Made by a program: the position numbers and the translations under genes
In this document: in pieces, positions 46,752-55,039 of the stretch
Layout: the number at the start of each line of letters is the position of its first letter
Numbering within the stretch: the stretch's first letter is position 1
The notes under the pieces: generated by a model
Seen by the model: the letters and a program-made list of their open reading frames with translations, nothing else
Database searches by the model: none
Told to the model about the DNA's origin: nothing
DNA from: Symsagittifera roscoffensis
Taxonomy: Eukaryota; Xenacoelomorpha; Acoela; Convolutidae
Direction of reading: 5' to 3'
DNA length: 64,000 bases
Assembly: GCF_963678635.1 (NCBI RefSeq)
Contig: NC_087062.1
Location: 81,258,751 to 81,322,750, forward strand

Positions 46752-47270
46752 CTACTCGCCATGTGGTGCCAGGTCCTCTATCGTTATGTATGAGCCTCCT
46801 CTGCTCTCCTTTGCCACTTCCAGCATCACTACTTTCACTTCTCCTGACCACTTCAGTCTTGATAAGTCATCTGTGGGAGTATACACCTCGTTCCACATTT
46901 CAGCCGAGACCTCTGGTCTCCTGGAAGGTAGTGCCTTGATCTTTTTCCTACTCCAAGCATCAGGAAATGAGAAGTCAAACGTGTGCGCGGCTGCAACATT
47001 CCAGCTGATGAAGCGCGGCTCCATCCCTTCACTCCACTTCAGCATCCTCTTCTCTGCATCAGGAGCTGATCCGATGCGAGGGGCAATGACGGGAGATGTG
47101 ACTCCCAACATCATCCTCCTTATCGGTGGATATCGAGGGCATTGGTCCGGCAGCGGCCTGGACCCGGAAAGCCACGCTTGCTGGTTCTCTTTCGCGTGTG
47201 CGTAGGCTTCTGGCAAGAGTGGGCTCTCATTGCCGCTCCTGTATCTTTCACTACTGGTCTCAGATTCCAA
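46752..47270 (-). CDS. Second block, MEPRFISWN domain
   Basis: This 172-codon frame has a first part of out-of-frame character. From about residue 50 (IRRMMLGVTSPV) it matches the plus-strand frame 33,024-33,392 through PDAEKRMLKWSEGME and further. The C-terminal part (WNEVYTPTDDLSRLKW, VKVVMLEVAKESRGGSYITI) looks folded. Fold and function are unknown. Confidence 0.55.
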   Translation of the reverse strand: MESETSSERYRSGNESPLLPEAYAHAKENQQAWLSGSRPLPDQCPRYPPIRRMMLGVTSPVIAPRIGSAPDAEKRMLKWSEGMEPRFISWNVAAAHTFDFSFPDAWSRKKIKALPSRRPEVSAEMWNEVYTPTDDLSRLKWSGEVKVVMLEVAKESRGGSYITIEDLAPHGE

Positions 47271-47626
47271 AGCTTCGGGTTAAACTGGATGTGGGAAAGG
47301 TCCTCACGACCCATTCGGCACTTGAAATGGTTCTTGAAATCCATCAACACCCAACATGGCTCCGCTATTCTTCCGAACAGCCTATCGTCGCTGGCCAGCC
47401 CTCTCAGCTCCCTCTGCTCTACCCAATTCAGCACGGAACAATCCACGACTGAGACCAGGTTGACATACAACACAGAATTCCTGTATGCCTTGACTTGCAC
47501 GTCCGGGAACGCGAAAGACATCACCGGTCCATACACCACCGTGACGAATTCCGCAGTCCGTGAATCAGAGCCAACGGATCGATCCGCATCATGAGAGCCA
47601 AATCTGTCAGCAAGAGCATGCCACAA
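47120..47626 (-). CDS. Second block, FVTVVYGPVMSFAFPDV domain
   Basis: From residue 26 onward (EFVTVVYGPVMSFAFPDVQV, AYRNSVLYVNLVSVVD, SVLNW) the frame matches 32,590-32,740 of the plus-strand copy (FVTVIYGPAVTFAIPDVNV, AYRRSVLPLNLNSAVD, SALNW). KLWNLRPVVKDTG near residue 120 matches the next plus-strand frame. The first 25 residues are the wrong phase after a frame break near 47,570. The alternating strand-like hydrophobic pattern suggests a beta-rich domain; identity unknown. Confidence 0.55.
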   Translation of the reverse strand: MWHALADRFGSHDADRSVGSDSRTAEFVTVVYGPVMSFAFPDVQVKAYRNSVLYVNLVSVVDCSVLNWVEQRELRGLASDDRLFGRIAEPCWVLMDFKNHFKCRMGREDLSHIQFNPKLWNLRPVVKDTGAAMRAHSCQKPTHTRKRTSKRGFPGPGRCRTNALDIHR

Positions 47627-48072
47627 TACTGCTTACACTCACCCGCATCCGTCGCTACCTTATCTTCTCCCGTGACGCTTCTGTTCTGTTGCAAGAGATA
47701 TTGGAGCAGGAGAGTCCTCCAGTCTTTCATCTTCCTGAGCGAGGCGGTTTCCAACTGTGCGTTGAACTCACGACTTGTTCCCTGGAGTTGTTCAGGGTAA
47801 CGCAACAGCACAAGCAAATCATCCAGTCGACCGTAGGTCATGGCAATCAGAGTCAGGAGTCCATTCAATTTCAAATCTGCCAACGCTTGGGTGAAGAGGT
47901 TCGCCGGCCCCTTCACGAAATTTTCATGACCAAATGTCACGTATAGGGCTAATATCAGGCCAATCGACAACTTCCTGATGTCCTTGACGAAACTCGCGAT
48001 CAGGTTCCGAGATGCCCTCGGATAGCACGTCGACAGGAAGGATGGCGTCCATCCCACTCCCATTCCACCCAA
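47521..48072 (-). CDS. Second block, domain with a hydrophobic helix
   Basis: This 183-codon frame contains IRKLSIGLILALYVTFG, LNGLLTLIAMTYGRLDDLL, YPEQLQG and LLLQYLLQQNR, all with counterparts at 32,160-32,480 of the plus-strand copy. The hydrophobic stretch is too short and too helical in context to call a membrane anchor with confidence. Frame breaks flank it at about 48,050 and 47,570. Confidence 0.55.
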   Translation of the reverse strand: MGGMGVGWTPSFLSTCYPRASRNLIASFVKDIRKLSIGLILALYVTFGHENFVKGPANLFTQALADLKLNGLLTLIAMTYGRLDDLLVLLRYPEQLQGTSREFNAQLETASLRKMKDWRTLLLQYLLQQNRSVTGEDKVATDAGECKQYCGMLLLTDLALMMRIDPLALIHGLRNSSRWCMDR

Positions 48073-48338
48073 ATGGCATCCGATCGTTCATACTGTGCCC
48101 TCGTGGCTAGCACGTCAGCTTGGAACTTGTCCAACGACATCGTGTTTACGCCCTGCATCAATTTCAACATCATACCCCCAGCTAACTCCCGGGCATCAAA
48201 CAAGTTCTTCAGATACACGTGTATCTCTTTGATCACTGCCGGCGCATGCTCGAACGCGTCCTCACCCAAGGTGCACAGTCTTGGTGACAAGTACAACCAA
48301 AAGTTGTTGTGCAGCTTCGTGCGCAAAGCCATTGCCAT
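48000..48338 (-). CDS. Second block, short segment after the SGNH-like domain
   Basis: This 112-codon frame (LYLSPRLCTLGEDAFEHAPA, IKEIHVYLKNLF, MQGVNTM) corresponds to 31,831-32,025 of the plus-strand copy (ALGANAFEQGTAMIKKMHAY). A 10-bp direct duplication (48,343-48,352 and 48,353-48,362) lies at the frame break just upstream; its length alone does not account for the observed phase change. The last 20 residues are out of phase. Confidence 0.5.
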   Translation of the reverse strand: MAMALRTKLHNNFWLYLSPRLCTLGEDAFEHAPAVIKEIHVYLKNLFDARELAGGMMLKLMQGVNTMSLDKFQADVLATRAQYERSDAIWVEWEWDGRHPSCRRAIRGHLGT

Positions 48339-49471
48339 GAGATGTCCTTCCCTGTCCTTCCCTGCTCAGCAAAGTTGGACAGCTCCAACCCCAGAACCTC
48401 ATCTAGCACCAACCGAGTTGTGCTACAATCTTTGAGTCCCTGTATGGCATTGGAAATGTCAGCCCAAAAGGCAGGAAGCTCAGATCTGGATGGGTAAAAA
48501 TTGTCTGGGTCTACCACTCTGTTCGGGGCAGGAATTATCACGTTGAACCATCCCTCTGCTATCGTTGTGACCATCGTGTACACAAACTGAAGGGGTTCTG
48601 GCAATGCAGCGTACCCTGGTGACAACACAAAGACCACCTTCACTACATTTTGGGTGAAACGTTGTTTTGCTGCTGTTTCTACCTCAGCCATCGCCGAGAG
48701 CAATGTCATTATCGCCTCCCCTATGACCTCGTTGCTCGGGATCGACCCATCCGTCAGACGTGTCAGCAAGCCCCTGCTTTGCAGATGATCATTTGAGCCT
48801 GCAACCACTATCACCTGCGGCTCCATGCTGACCACCCTTCGCACACTTATCATCATGCCTATTGCCTGTCCCCAGTCCAATTTAGGCGCCGTCAAGAAAA
48901 TCACGTCGGGCCAAAAGAGAGAACGGATCGTATAGAGATAATCGGAACTGGCCACAATCAGATACTTGGCAGCTTTCATATCTAAGGGATCATAAGCGGC
49001 AAACAGGCCGTCGCCTACTGGGGCCTTCAGTTTCCCATATCTCTTGTCATCTCCATCCACCGTGGTCGTTCGGGGGCAGTCCCTCGAATATTCGCCAGGC
49101 GTCTGACCGGGTGGTTTAGCAAACTGCCTGTACATCTTGTGATGCTTGTTATTAGGCTTGTTATCTGCCTGAAACTTGCCCTTGCGAGCAGGTGGCGTCA
49201 GTTCCCGGGATCTGTGTCGGACGTCCGTAAAAACCGGGTATTCAAAGGTCCAAAGGTATTGTCCTGAGGCAACCCATTCAAGTCTGCGTGCCGGAGCGTA
49301 GTCGTGGAGCTGAACTGCTCCTGCTCTGCTAGCAGCCAATCCACGCCCGGTATCCGATATAGTCGCGACACTGGGGGACTTTCTCCGCCAATCATTTTCA
49401 TTGCGTCCTCCCGACACGTCAAGGTATTCATGTTCAACTTCGTTGACATGTCCGTCTTGTACTGTCCCCAA
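48233..49471 (-). CDS. Second SGNH-like domain with altered block I
   Basis: This 412-codon frame holds true sequence from about residue 85 (the earlier part is out of phase with the SGNH frame it overlaps) to about residue 375. KAAKYLIVASSDYLYTIRSL (residues 167-186) sits where SGNH enzymes have their block I GDS, here ASSD. VIVVAGSNDHLQSRG (220-234) fits block III, with the Asn. No clear DxxH block is seen. The plus-strand copy keeps both motifs (ASSD, GIND), so the altered block I is a family feature and not decay. It is probably a non-catalytic or changed-activity SGNH fold; this is inference from motif pattern. Confidence 0.55.
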   Translation of the reverse strand: MGTVQDGHVNEVEHEYLDVSGGRNENDWRRKSPSVATISDTGRGLAASRAGAVQLHDYAPARRLEWVASGQYLWTFEYPVFTDVRHRSRELTPPARKGKFQADNKPNNKHHKMYRQFAKPPGQTPGEYSRDCPRTTTVDGDDKRYGKLKAPVGDGLFAAYDPLDMKAAKYLIVASSDYLYTIRSLFWPDVIFLTAPKLDWGQAIGMMISVRRVVSMEPQVIVVAGSNDHLQSRGLLTRLTDGSIPSNEVIGEAIMTLLSAMAEVETAAKQRFTQNVVKVVFVLSPGYAALPEPLQFVYTMVTTIAEGWFNVIIPAPNRVVDPDNFYPSRSELPAFWADISNAIQGLKDCSTTRLVLDEVLGLELSNFAEQGRTGKDISWQWLCARSCTTTFGCTCHQDCAPWVRTRSSMRRQ

Positions 49472-51534
49472 TGACTAGGGTCTGATCGGTTCCAAAGCAG
49501 CACGCTGCCTGGTTCAACTCCCTCCGCTGGCACGGCGCTCGTAGACGGTCCGGCTGCTGAAGCAGGGTTTGCCATGGCAGGCGGGTCGTTCCTCCTAGAC
49601 ACGGTCTGGGAGTTATTCCTGTTCTGATCAACTGATCTCCCGAGTCGGCTTTCAAGCGGTTGTGTTCTGGGAGGAGGAGCAGTCCCTAGCCTCTCTCTTA
49701 CGTTTGAGCTCGGAGCGATGGGTGCGGCTGCATCCGTCTCCATTGCCAAGGGCCCTAGGCGGTTGACGAGGGATTCGGGCACGCTTGCCCTTATCCTATT
49801 TCCTCCGGTCGAGCTGGTCCGAGCCAGAGAACTGGTCGCCCTCGACTCCTGCTCCACTTCCCTCAATTGCGTCTGAAATACATCATTGACCCAGTGTCTC
49901 CCTCGTTGGGTGTTGAAATGTATTCCATCTCTGGTAAGCGCGATAAGATCAATCATGCGCAGCATGTTTTCGAGATCCAGAAGTCGCAGCTCGCCAGGGT
50001 TGTTTCTCGCAAGACTGCGGATCATTTCGTTCCACCGTGTCACGTTGCCATTCATGAAATCTGCCACTGTGGTGCCCACCAGCGGGTTTTGTGGTATCGT
50101 GCACAGCACTACAAGCCTGGGCCTGTACTTCTCCTTTAGTTCGTTCAAGAGGCATACCAATAGAGGCTTCCACTTGCTCTCCGGAGTCACTGGGGCTCTC
50201 GAGACGTCGTTGGTTCCCAGCATTATTACCAGCGTATCCAGGTGATCTTTGCGCTGGAATTCCATCATCTTGATGACCTGAGCCACTGAGGCTCCTCCAA
50301 AGGACAGAATGGTAGTCTGACCATAGACGAAGATCTCATTCAGATCCCTCACCAAACTGTCTCCTATGATCAAGTGGCGACTCCCTGGGGGAATTACTTG
50401 GTCGCTCGTAGCGGGGTTCCAGCTCATGTCATTCAGGCAGGCTCGAGGATGCTCCGCGGCCACTTGCGTGAACTGGTGACGTGCCATCAGATTCTTCCTA
50501 ATGTCTACCACGCGGGACTTTTGAAAGGTTCCGCCATGCGCAGTCCCCGAGGACGCTACCGTGCGGGGTGCTCGCTCCGAGCTATTGGATGAATGATCAC
50601 GACGTTGGGAAGGAACGATCCTACCCAATGTCCGCCCAGTGGTTCTGTTGATATCATCCATTGCTGCTCTGGCCACTTGATTGAATGATTCTTGGAACTG
50701 AGGAGCGAGATAGGTGTCAGAAGGGTCTGATATCGTGTTCCTTTGACTGGGAGCAGACTGTTGTGTCTGCTGAGGAGCCTCGGGCCCTCTCGATGTACAC
50801 AGCTCCTGTACTCTTGTCTTGGGGCGTGTGTCGTTGGATCCCTCCGATGATTTCATTGTCGCCAAAACTTGCTGTGACACTTGGCTCACCTTTGCCATAT
50901 ACAGCTCCTTCGGGTGCTTTATTTCATCCTCCTTGTAGGCCACCTGCAGATCTTCGTATTTCTGTTTCCATTCGTCTCTTTCTCGAGCTATCGCTCTACT
51001 GGAGTTTGGCACACAGCTCGCTTGGTCTCTCTCCTTCTTCTCCAACGTCTCCATCGTCTCCGACGTCTGGATCTCTATTTCACTCACCCTCACTCTCTTC
51101 GGAGGAGGAGCAGCTGTTGGAGAGTCGACCGAATGTGACGGGCCTGGCCCATCACGTTGTCTTTTCGCTCCGATGAGCGGCTGCGCAGGTGGGACCGGTA
51201 AGGGCATCTCACCTAGCCGGTGGTCCCTCTGTTCACCTAGTCCTGGCTCACGAGCCAGGTCGTGGCCAGACATTTCTCCACGCCGCCATCTCATCAGTCG
51301 GTTTCGACCTCTCTCGGCGGTCCCGGACTCATCGAAGGCCAACATCAACAGGACTTAAGTAGGGCGATTCCCTCGACCCTCTCGTCCTAATGCATTGAGG
51401 AGCGCGACCACAAACATCGCCAGCCCCGGGTCTTCTCGTGTAAAATCACAATCGATCAGCCGCTGATAGATCTCGTCTAGATTCGCTCCTAGACTCGCTG
51501 AGAGGAATTCCATAAGTTCGTTCGTGTCACCCAT
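49198..51534 (-). CDS. SGNH (GDSL-type) hydrolase protein, start of the second block
   Basis: The first ATG is at 51,534. The frame is open for 59 codons, hits TAA at 51,355-51,357 (a Glu codon in the plus-strand copy), then runs open for 716 codons from 51,348 to 49,198. Numbering from 51,348, residues 50-300 are Pro/Ser/Arg-rich with a coiled-coil-like part at 95-150. An SGNH domain follows: block I LIIGDSLV with Ser331, block II FGGAS with Gly351, block III MLGTND with Asn380, and block V TRDGIHF with Asp474 and His477. All catalytic residues are present. SGNH enzymes are usually esterases or lipases; the substrate is unknown. The C-terminal 200 residues are low-complexity until GVDWLLAEQEQFSSTTTLRH, which is conserved in the other copy. 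No signal peptide is seen, so it would act inside the cell. Confidence 0.8.
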
Positions 51535-51612
51535 TTCTTATCGCGTTGATTCTTGTTGTCGTGTAGTTTCTTCCTGTCTCGTTTGATTCAAGGAATTCAA
51601 TAAACAATTTCT

Positions 51613-51640
51613 GATCAATCAAGATCTAAAAAACAAGTCG
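51613..51640 (-). promoter_or_regulatory. Splice-acceptor-like site before the second block
   Basis: The sense strand reads CTTGTTTTTTAG and then ATCTTGATTGATC; the AG is at 51,627-51,626 and the ATG of the SGNH protein is 91 bases further on. The plus-strand element has the same arrangement at 28,589-28,616. This would allow a spliced subgenomic mRNA for the second block, in the way retroviral env mRNAs are made. Confidence 0.55.
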
Positions 51641-52013
51641 CGACTTGAAATCATCATTTTTGGATAAAACATCATTCAACTCTTTAAAACTCCTCATTGA
51701 AATTCTCTTCTCAATCCTGATTTAAAAATTTAGCACCAAGGTTGATCGTCTACCTGTATCTGCGTCAGGGTATTACAATGAGCGCTGTCACCTTGATGAC
51801 CTGGAGTACTCTAGGTCTTTTATGACACAAAACATAAAACATATCATAATAATAACATAACACATAAACACATAAACATCACACATCTATATTATCACAT
51901 AAAAACATAATCCCTAATATTGTACCTAAAACCTAATCCTAATCTAAAACTTGACACTAATTCTTATCAAGTAAACTTAATTTAAAAAAACCACTTATCG
52001 CCGAATGCAATTC
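51641..52013 (-). other. AT-rich spacer between macro-like domain and second block
   Basis: No long frame is seen. The stretch 51,830-51,960 is very AT-rich, with repeated ACATAA and ATCACA words. If the acceptor site is used, this lies in the intron. Confidence 0.6.
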
Positions 52014-52922
52014 CTAGCATATGCTCAGATAGTATTTTTTATGTAAGTAAACCTCTATGTCAGTTTCTGAAAATATCACATGTACAAGTGCGTACAACTC
52101 TCTCGGATGTAGCTTTCCCCTATTAGGATCATATACTGGTAACGAGAGAGAGGTCACTCCTCTTTCAACCAAAAAATCTCTGAGTCGAGTCAAGGCCAAT
52201 ACCAAGCTCTCTGGATCTACGTGTTGCCTATCAGTGGCCTTGGTAACCAGGAAACACAAATATTTCCCTGGTATATGTGATGCAACAGGGGGCAACGCTA
52301 TCATCCCTCCTACACCAGGCCTCTGTTTCCATAAAAATTCGATGTTCTTATACTCTCTTTTGAAATCAGCCGCTAGTGCTGTTTTGAAGCTTACGTCCGC
52401 GGTTATCTCTATAGCGCACGTGCGTTCCGTGAGTATGAAATCGCTGTCCGTTATGACGATATTGTTTGAATAATGGTTCGGTAGGTCGAAATACGATTCA
52501 AAAATTCGTCCAAAAGGTGGTTTTTTAGCATTCTCGCCCTCTGTCTCTAGTTCTCCGGTTTCTCTTGCCGATTTCAATTTTTTCATTATCAGATTTTCGG
52601 TGTGGGTGAGTCCTACCCCCACTCCCCGGACAAAAATATCCCTCGACGTCCCCGTCGATCGCCCAAAATCTAGGAGATCGAGGTTGGATTGTGGAACACG
52701 TAGAGGACCATCTGGGGCGACCCAGTTGGACTCGGTATTGTCATGACTGACGTATTTGATGCCGTCTTTATCGACGTCCTGAATCGTCAGGATCGTCTCT
52801 TTTGGATCTGTCGGCAGATCATGGAGCCATTCGAGCACCCGCAAGTTCGTTAGTTCTTGCTCATGAGTCTGTTCCGCTTCTGGTTCAACTCCACTTCCGG
52901 TTCTGATCGATCGTCGATCCAA
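52014..52922 (-). CDS. Pol C-terminal extension with a macro-like domain
   Basis: This 302-codon frame continues the integrase tail after a frame break near 52,870; in the plus-strand copy the two are in one frame. Residues 25-60 are acidic linker (EQELTNLRVLEW). Residues 95-155 contain IFVRGVGVG and FESYFDLPNHYSNN. Residues 155-296 resemble a macro domain: VITDSDFIL, ITADVSFKTALAADFKREY, a central GGMIALPP strand, PGKYLCFLVTKAT, SLVLALTRLRDFLVERGVTSLSLPV, and the end FSETDIEVYL. Macro domains bind ADP-ribose or remove it from proteins. The Gly-rich loops of typical members are changed here (SFKTALA, and YDPNRGKLHP in place of the second loop), so binding may be altered. It is conserved in both copies. 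Confidence 0.6.
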   Translation of the reverse strand: MDRRSIRTGSGVEPEAEQTHEQELTNLRVLEWLHDLPTDPKETILTIQDVDKDGIKYVSHDNTESNWVAPDGPLRVPQSNLDLLDFGRSTGTSRDIFVRGVGVGLTHTENLIMKKLKSARETGELETEGENAKKPPFGRIFESYFDLPNHYSNNIVITDSDFILTERTCAIEITADVSFKTALAADFKREYKNIEFLWKQRPGVGGMIALPPVASHIPGKYLCFLVTKATDRQHVDPESLVLALTRLRDFLVERGVTSLSLPVYDPNRGKLHPRELYALVHVIFSETDIEVYLHKKYYLSIC

Positions 52923-54070
52923 TCCTGATCCATGTCATTCACCAAGTCGATTTCTTCTAGCACCGCCACTTCGTCCAGTCCTACCAGCGAGTCCATCATA
53001 TCACTTACAACTATCCTCTCTAGGACGAAATCCTCGCCGTACTGATTGTACTTCTTTTTGTTTTTTCCTCTCTTGCTCTGGCGTGTTTCCCTGGTGAGAG
53101 GAAAGTCAGGCTGTATTCCTTTGTCAATTTCGATTTGTTCCGGGCAGTCCCAGTCTTCCTCGGCATAAGGTAGAGTTTCATCGTCCACCTCTACTCGCTC
53201 GGTCAACTCCAGATCCAGTGGTAGGTCGCAATTGTCCACCACCTCATTCCCGTCGTTTTTGTCGCGAGTACCCCTTTCATTCACTTCACAAGCAGGATCC
53301 ACTATCAAATATTCTCCCTCTTGCATGTCCGCTGGGATGCACCAGTCCTCTGACGAGGCATTGTGTGGTTTGATATTTTCGTAATGAGCTGCTCTTCCAG
53401 TGCTCAGTCGATAAAAACGACCTCCTTGGTGCACCTCTGTTATCTGAAATGGACCACGCCATTTCTTTAATAATTTCTTGGTTCTTTTTGGTGGAACCAC
53501 TTCCTGGAACACCCAGACGTAGTCGCCAACTGAGTAGGTTTTCGCATCGGCTGTCTTTTTATCAAACCTCCTTTTTCGTCTAATTTGCGCCTGTTGCGTG
53601 TTCCTCCTGCATAAGTCATTGAGGTTCTGCTGTCTTCTAATAACATCCCGCACGTACGTTTGCGGTGCTGTTCTCTTCCCCTCATATTCAGGGTAGAAAA
53701 ACGTCAACAAAAGCGCTTTTTCGTGACCCGTTAGCATCATGTGCGGACTTATTCCCGTGGTGGAATGCTCCGTGCTGTTGTAAGCACCCATCACTTGCGG
53801 CAAGTGCTTGTCCCAGTCATCCATGTAACGCGAGCAATAGACTCTCAGCATGGATACCAGTGTGCGATTTTGACTCTCGACTAGGCCATTCGTTTGCGGG
53901 TGATAAGTGGTCAAGTGGGGCTGCGCTACCTGCGACCTTTTCATTAACTCCTTCGTGAGATCACCCACGAATGCTTTGCCATTGTCCGATTGGAACGTGA
54001 CGGGGCAGCCATGCCTCGCTATCCACACATTTATCAAATTATCGCATGTTTCTTCCGCCGATGCTGTCAT
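52850..54070 (-). CDS. Integrase, catalytic core to C-terminal domain
   Basis: This 406-codon frame follows in phase after the TAA at 54,087-54,089. It has the second catalytic Asp in QSDNGKAF (residue 29) and the Glu in NGLVESQN (residue 65), exactly 35 residues apart: a DD35E integrase core. The C-terminal domain (residues 170-235) has VGDYVWVFQEVV and KKWRGPFQITEV, the GPF-type module of Ty3/gypsy integrases. The remaining 170 residues are an acidic tail (DDETLPYAEEDW). Integrase inserts the cDNA into the host genome in the nucleus. Confidence 0.85.
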   Translation of the reverse strand: MTASAEETCDNLINVWIARHGCPVTFQSDNGKAFVGDLTKELMKRSQVAQPHLTTYHPQTNGLVESQNRTLVSMLRVYCSRYMDDWDKHLPQVMGAYNSTEHSTTGISPHMMLTGHEKALLLTFFYPEYEGKRTAPQTYVRDVIRRQQNLNDLCRRNTQQAQIRRKRRFDKKTADAKTYSVGDYVWVFQEVVPPKRTKKLLKKWRGPFQITEVHQGGRFYRLSTGRAAHYENIKPHNASSEDWCIPADMQEGEYLIVDPACEVNERGTRDKNDGNEVVDNCDLPLDLELTERVEVDDETLPYAEEDWDCPEQIEIDKGIQPDFPLTRETRQSKRGKNKKKYNQYGEDFVLERIVVSDMMDSLVGLDEVAVLEEIDLVNDMDQDWIDDRSEPEVELNQKRNRLMSKN

Positions 54071-54088
54071 GCAGGGTGCTGCCTCCGC

Positions 54089-54970
54089 TTACTTCGTAAA
54101 ATGGTCGATCATTACCAGCAGCTGGTTATAGCCCGTTGCTGTCATGCAGATTTTCTGATGATCAATTTGCACCACTTCGTTGAAACCCGACGACTCTATT
54201 GACTGTAAGGGGAACCTTAGCTTCCTGGGATCCTTCGCCTGCTGACATGACAGGCACGCGGCAATCCACTTCTCACAGGCCTTCTTCAATCCCGGCCATT
54301 CGAATCGTTTCTGTATCCTGTTGTACACTTTGTCCACGCCTTGATGGCCCATCTGATCATGTGAGCGAAAGAACAATTCGGTCTGGAACAACTGTGGTAA
54401 CACTATTGAATTGTATTTGTAAAGGACCTTGTCCTCCTCCTTACGTTTACAGGCCACAATTCCGTCCTTGTTCAGGTACAACAAGTCTTTTCTCTTCAGG
54501 TAGAATTGCTTCAAGATCTTGTAGCTGTCTTCTTCCAAGTGTCCCTTGTCAGGTGCTCCATTCTCGATCCATCTCTTCAAACTGCTCGTCATTCTATCAT
54601 TTCGTTGAGCCCTTAGGAGATCCGACAGCCTGTACTCGGCTTTCAAATACGTCTTTACCACGTTCATTTGCCCACTCATGATATCCGGAGCATGAGCATC
54701 GTCCATCAACTTGACACACCATATCTTTTTCAAAGGCGTCGCTTCCTGCACAGATGGTTCCAGATTGGTACGGACGACCGTATCATGTGGCAGCAATCTG
54801 GTTGGGCTTTTCGAAACTGCTATTAGCTCGAGCTCATCTGCGGCATCATCTATCACAGTGCCCTCTTCATCTGAGGTGTACCTGTCCCTGTCTGGATCCT
54901 GATGTGTTTCTCGGTCCAGCCCGCGCTGCTTCCAGTCTACCAATAAGGAGTGGATCGCAATCTCCGACAT
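54089..54970 (-). CDS. Integrase, zinc-binding domain and first half of the core
   Basis: This 293-codon frame is in phase with the frame before (TAA at 55,040-55,042) and after (TAA at 54,087-54,089). Residues 1-125 are the linker. The zinc-binding HHCC motif is intact: His204, His209 (HDQMGH), Cys239 and Cys242 (CLSC). The first catalytic Asp is Asp270 in VQIDHQ. The frame ends at a TAA where the plus-strand copy has a Tyr codon (FTKY), so it is a nonsense change. Together with the next frame all catalytic residues are encoded, but not in one reading frame. Confidence 0.85.
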   Translation of the reverse strand: MSEIAIHSLLVDWKQRGLDRETHQDPDRDRYTSDEEGTVIDDAADELELIAVSKSPTRLLPHDTVVRTNLEPSVQEATPLKKIWCVKLMDDAHAPDIMSGQMNVVKTYLKAEYRLSDLLRAQRNDRMTSSLKRWIENGAPDKGHLEEDSYKILKQFYLKRKDLLYLNKDGIVACKRKEEDKVLYKYNSIVLPQLFQTELFFRSHDQMGHQGVDKVYNRIQKRFEWPGLKKACEKWIAACLSCQQAKDPRKLRFPLQSIESSGFNEVVQIDHQKICMTATGYNQLLVMIDHFTK

Positions 54971-55039
54971 ATCGGAATTGGAAGTTGTTTCAGATGTGTT
55001 GTCCCAGGACTGGGGCCTCGAGTCAACACTTGAGCCGAC

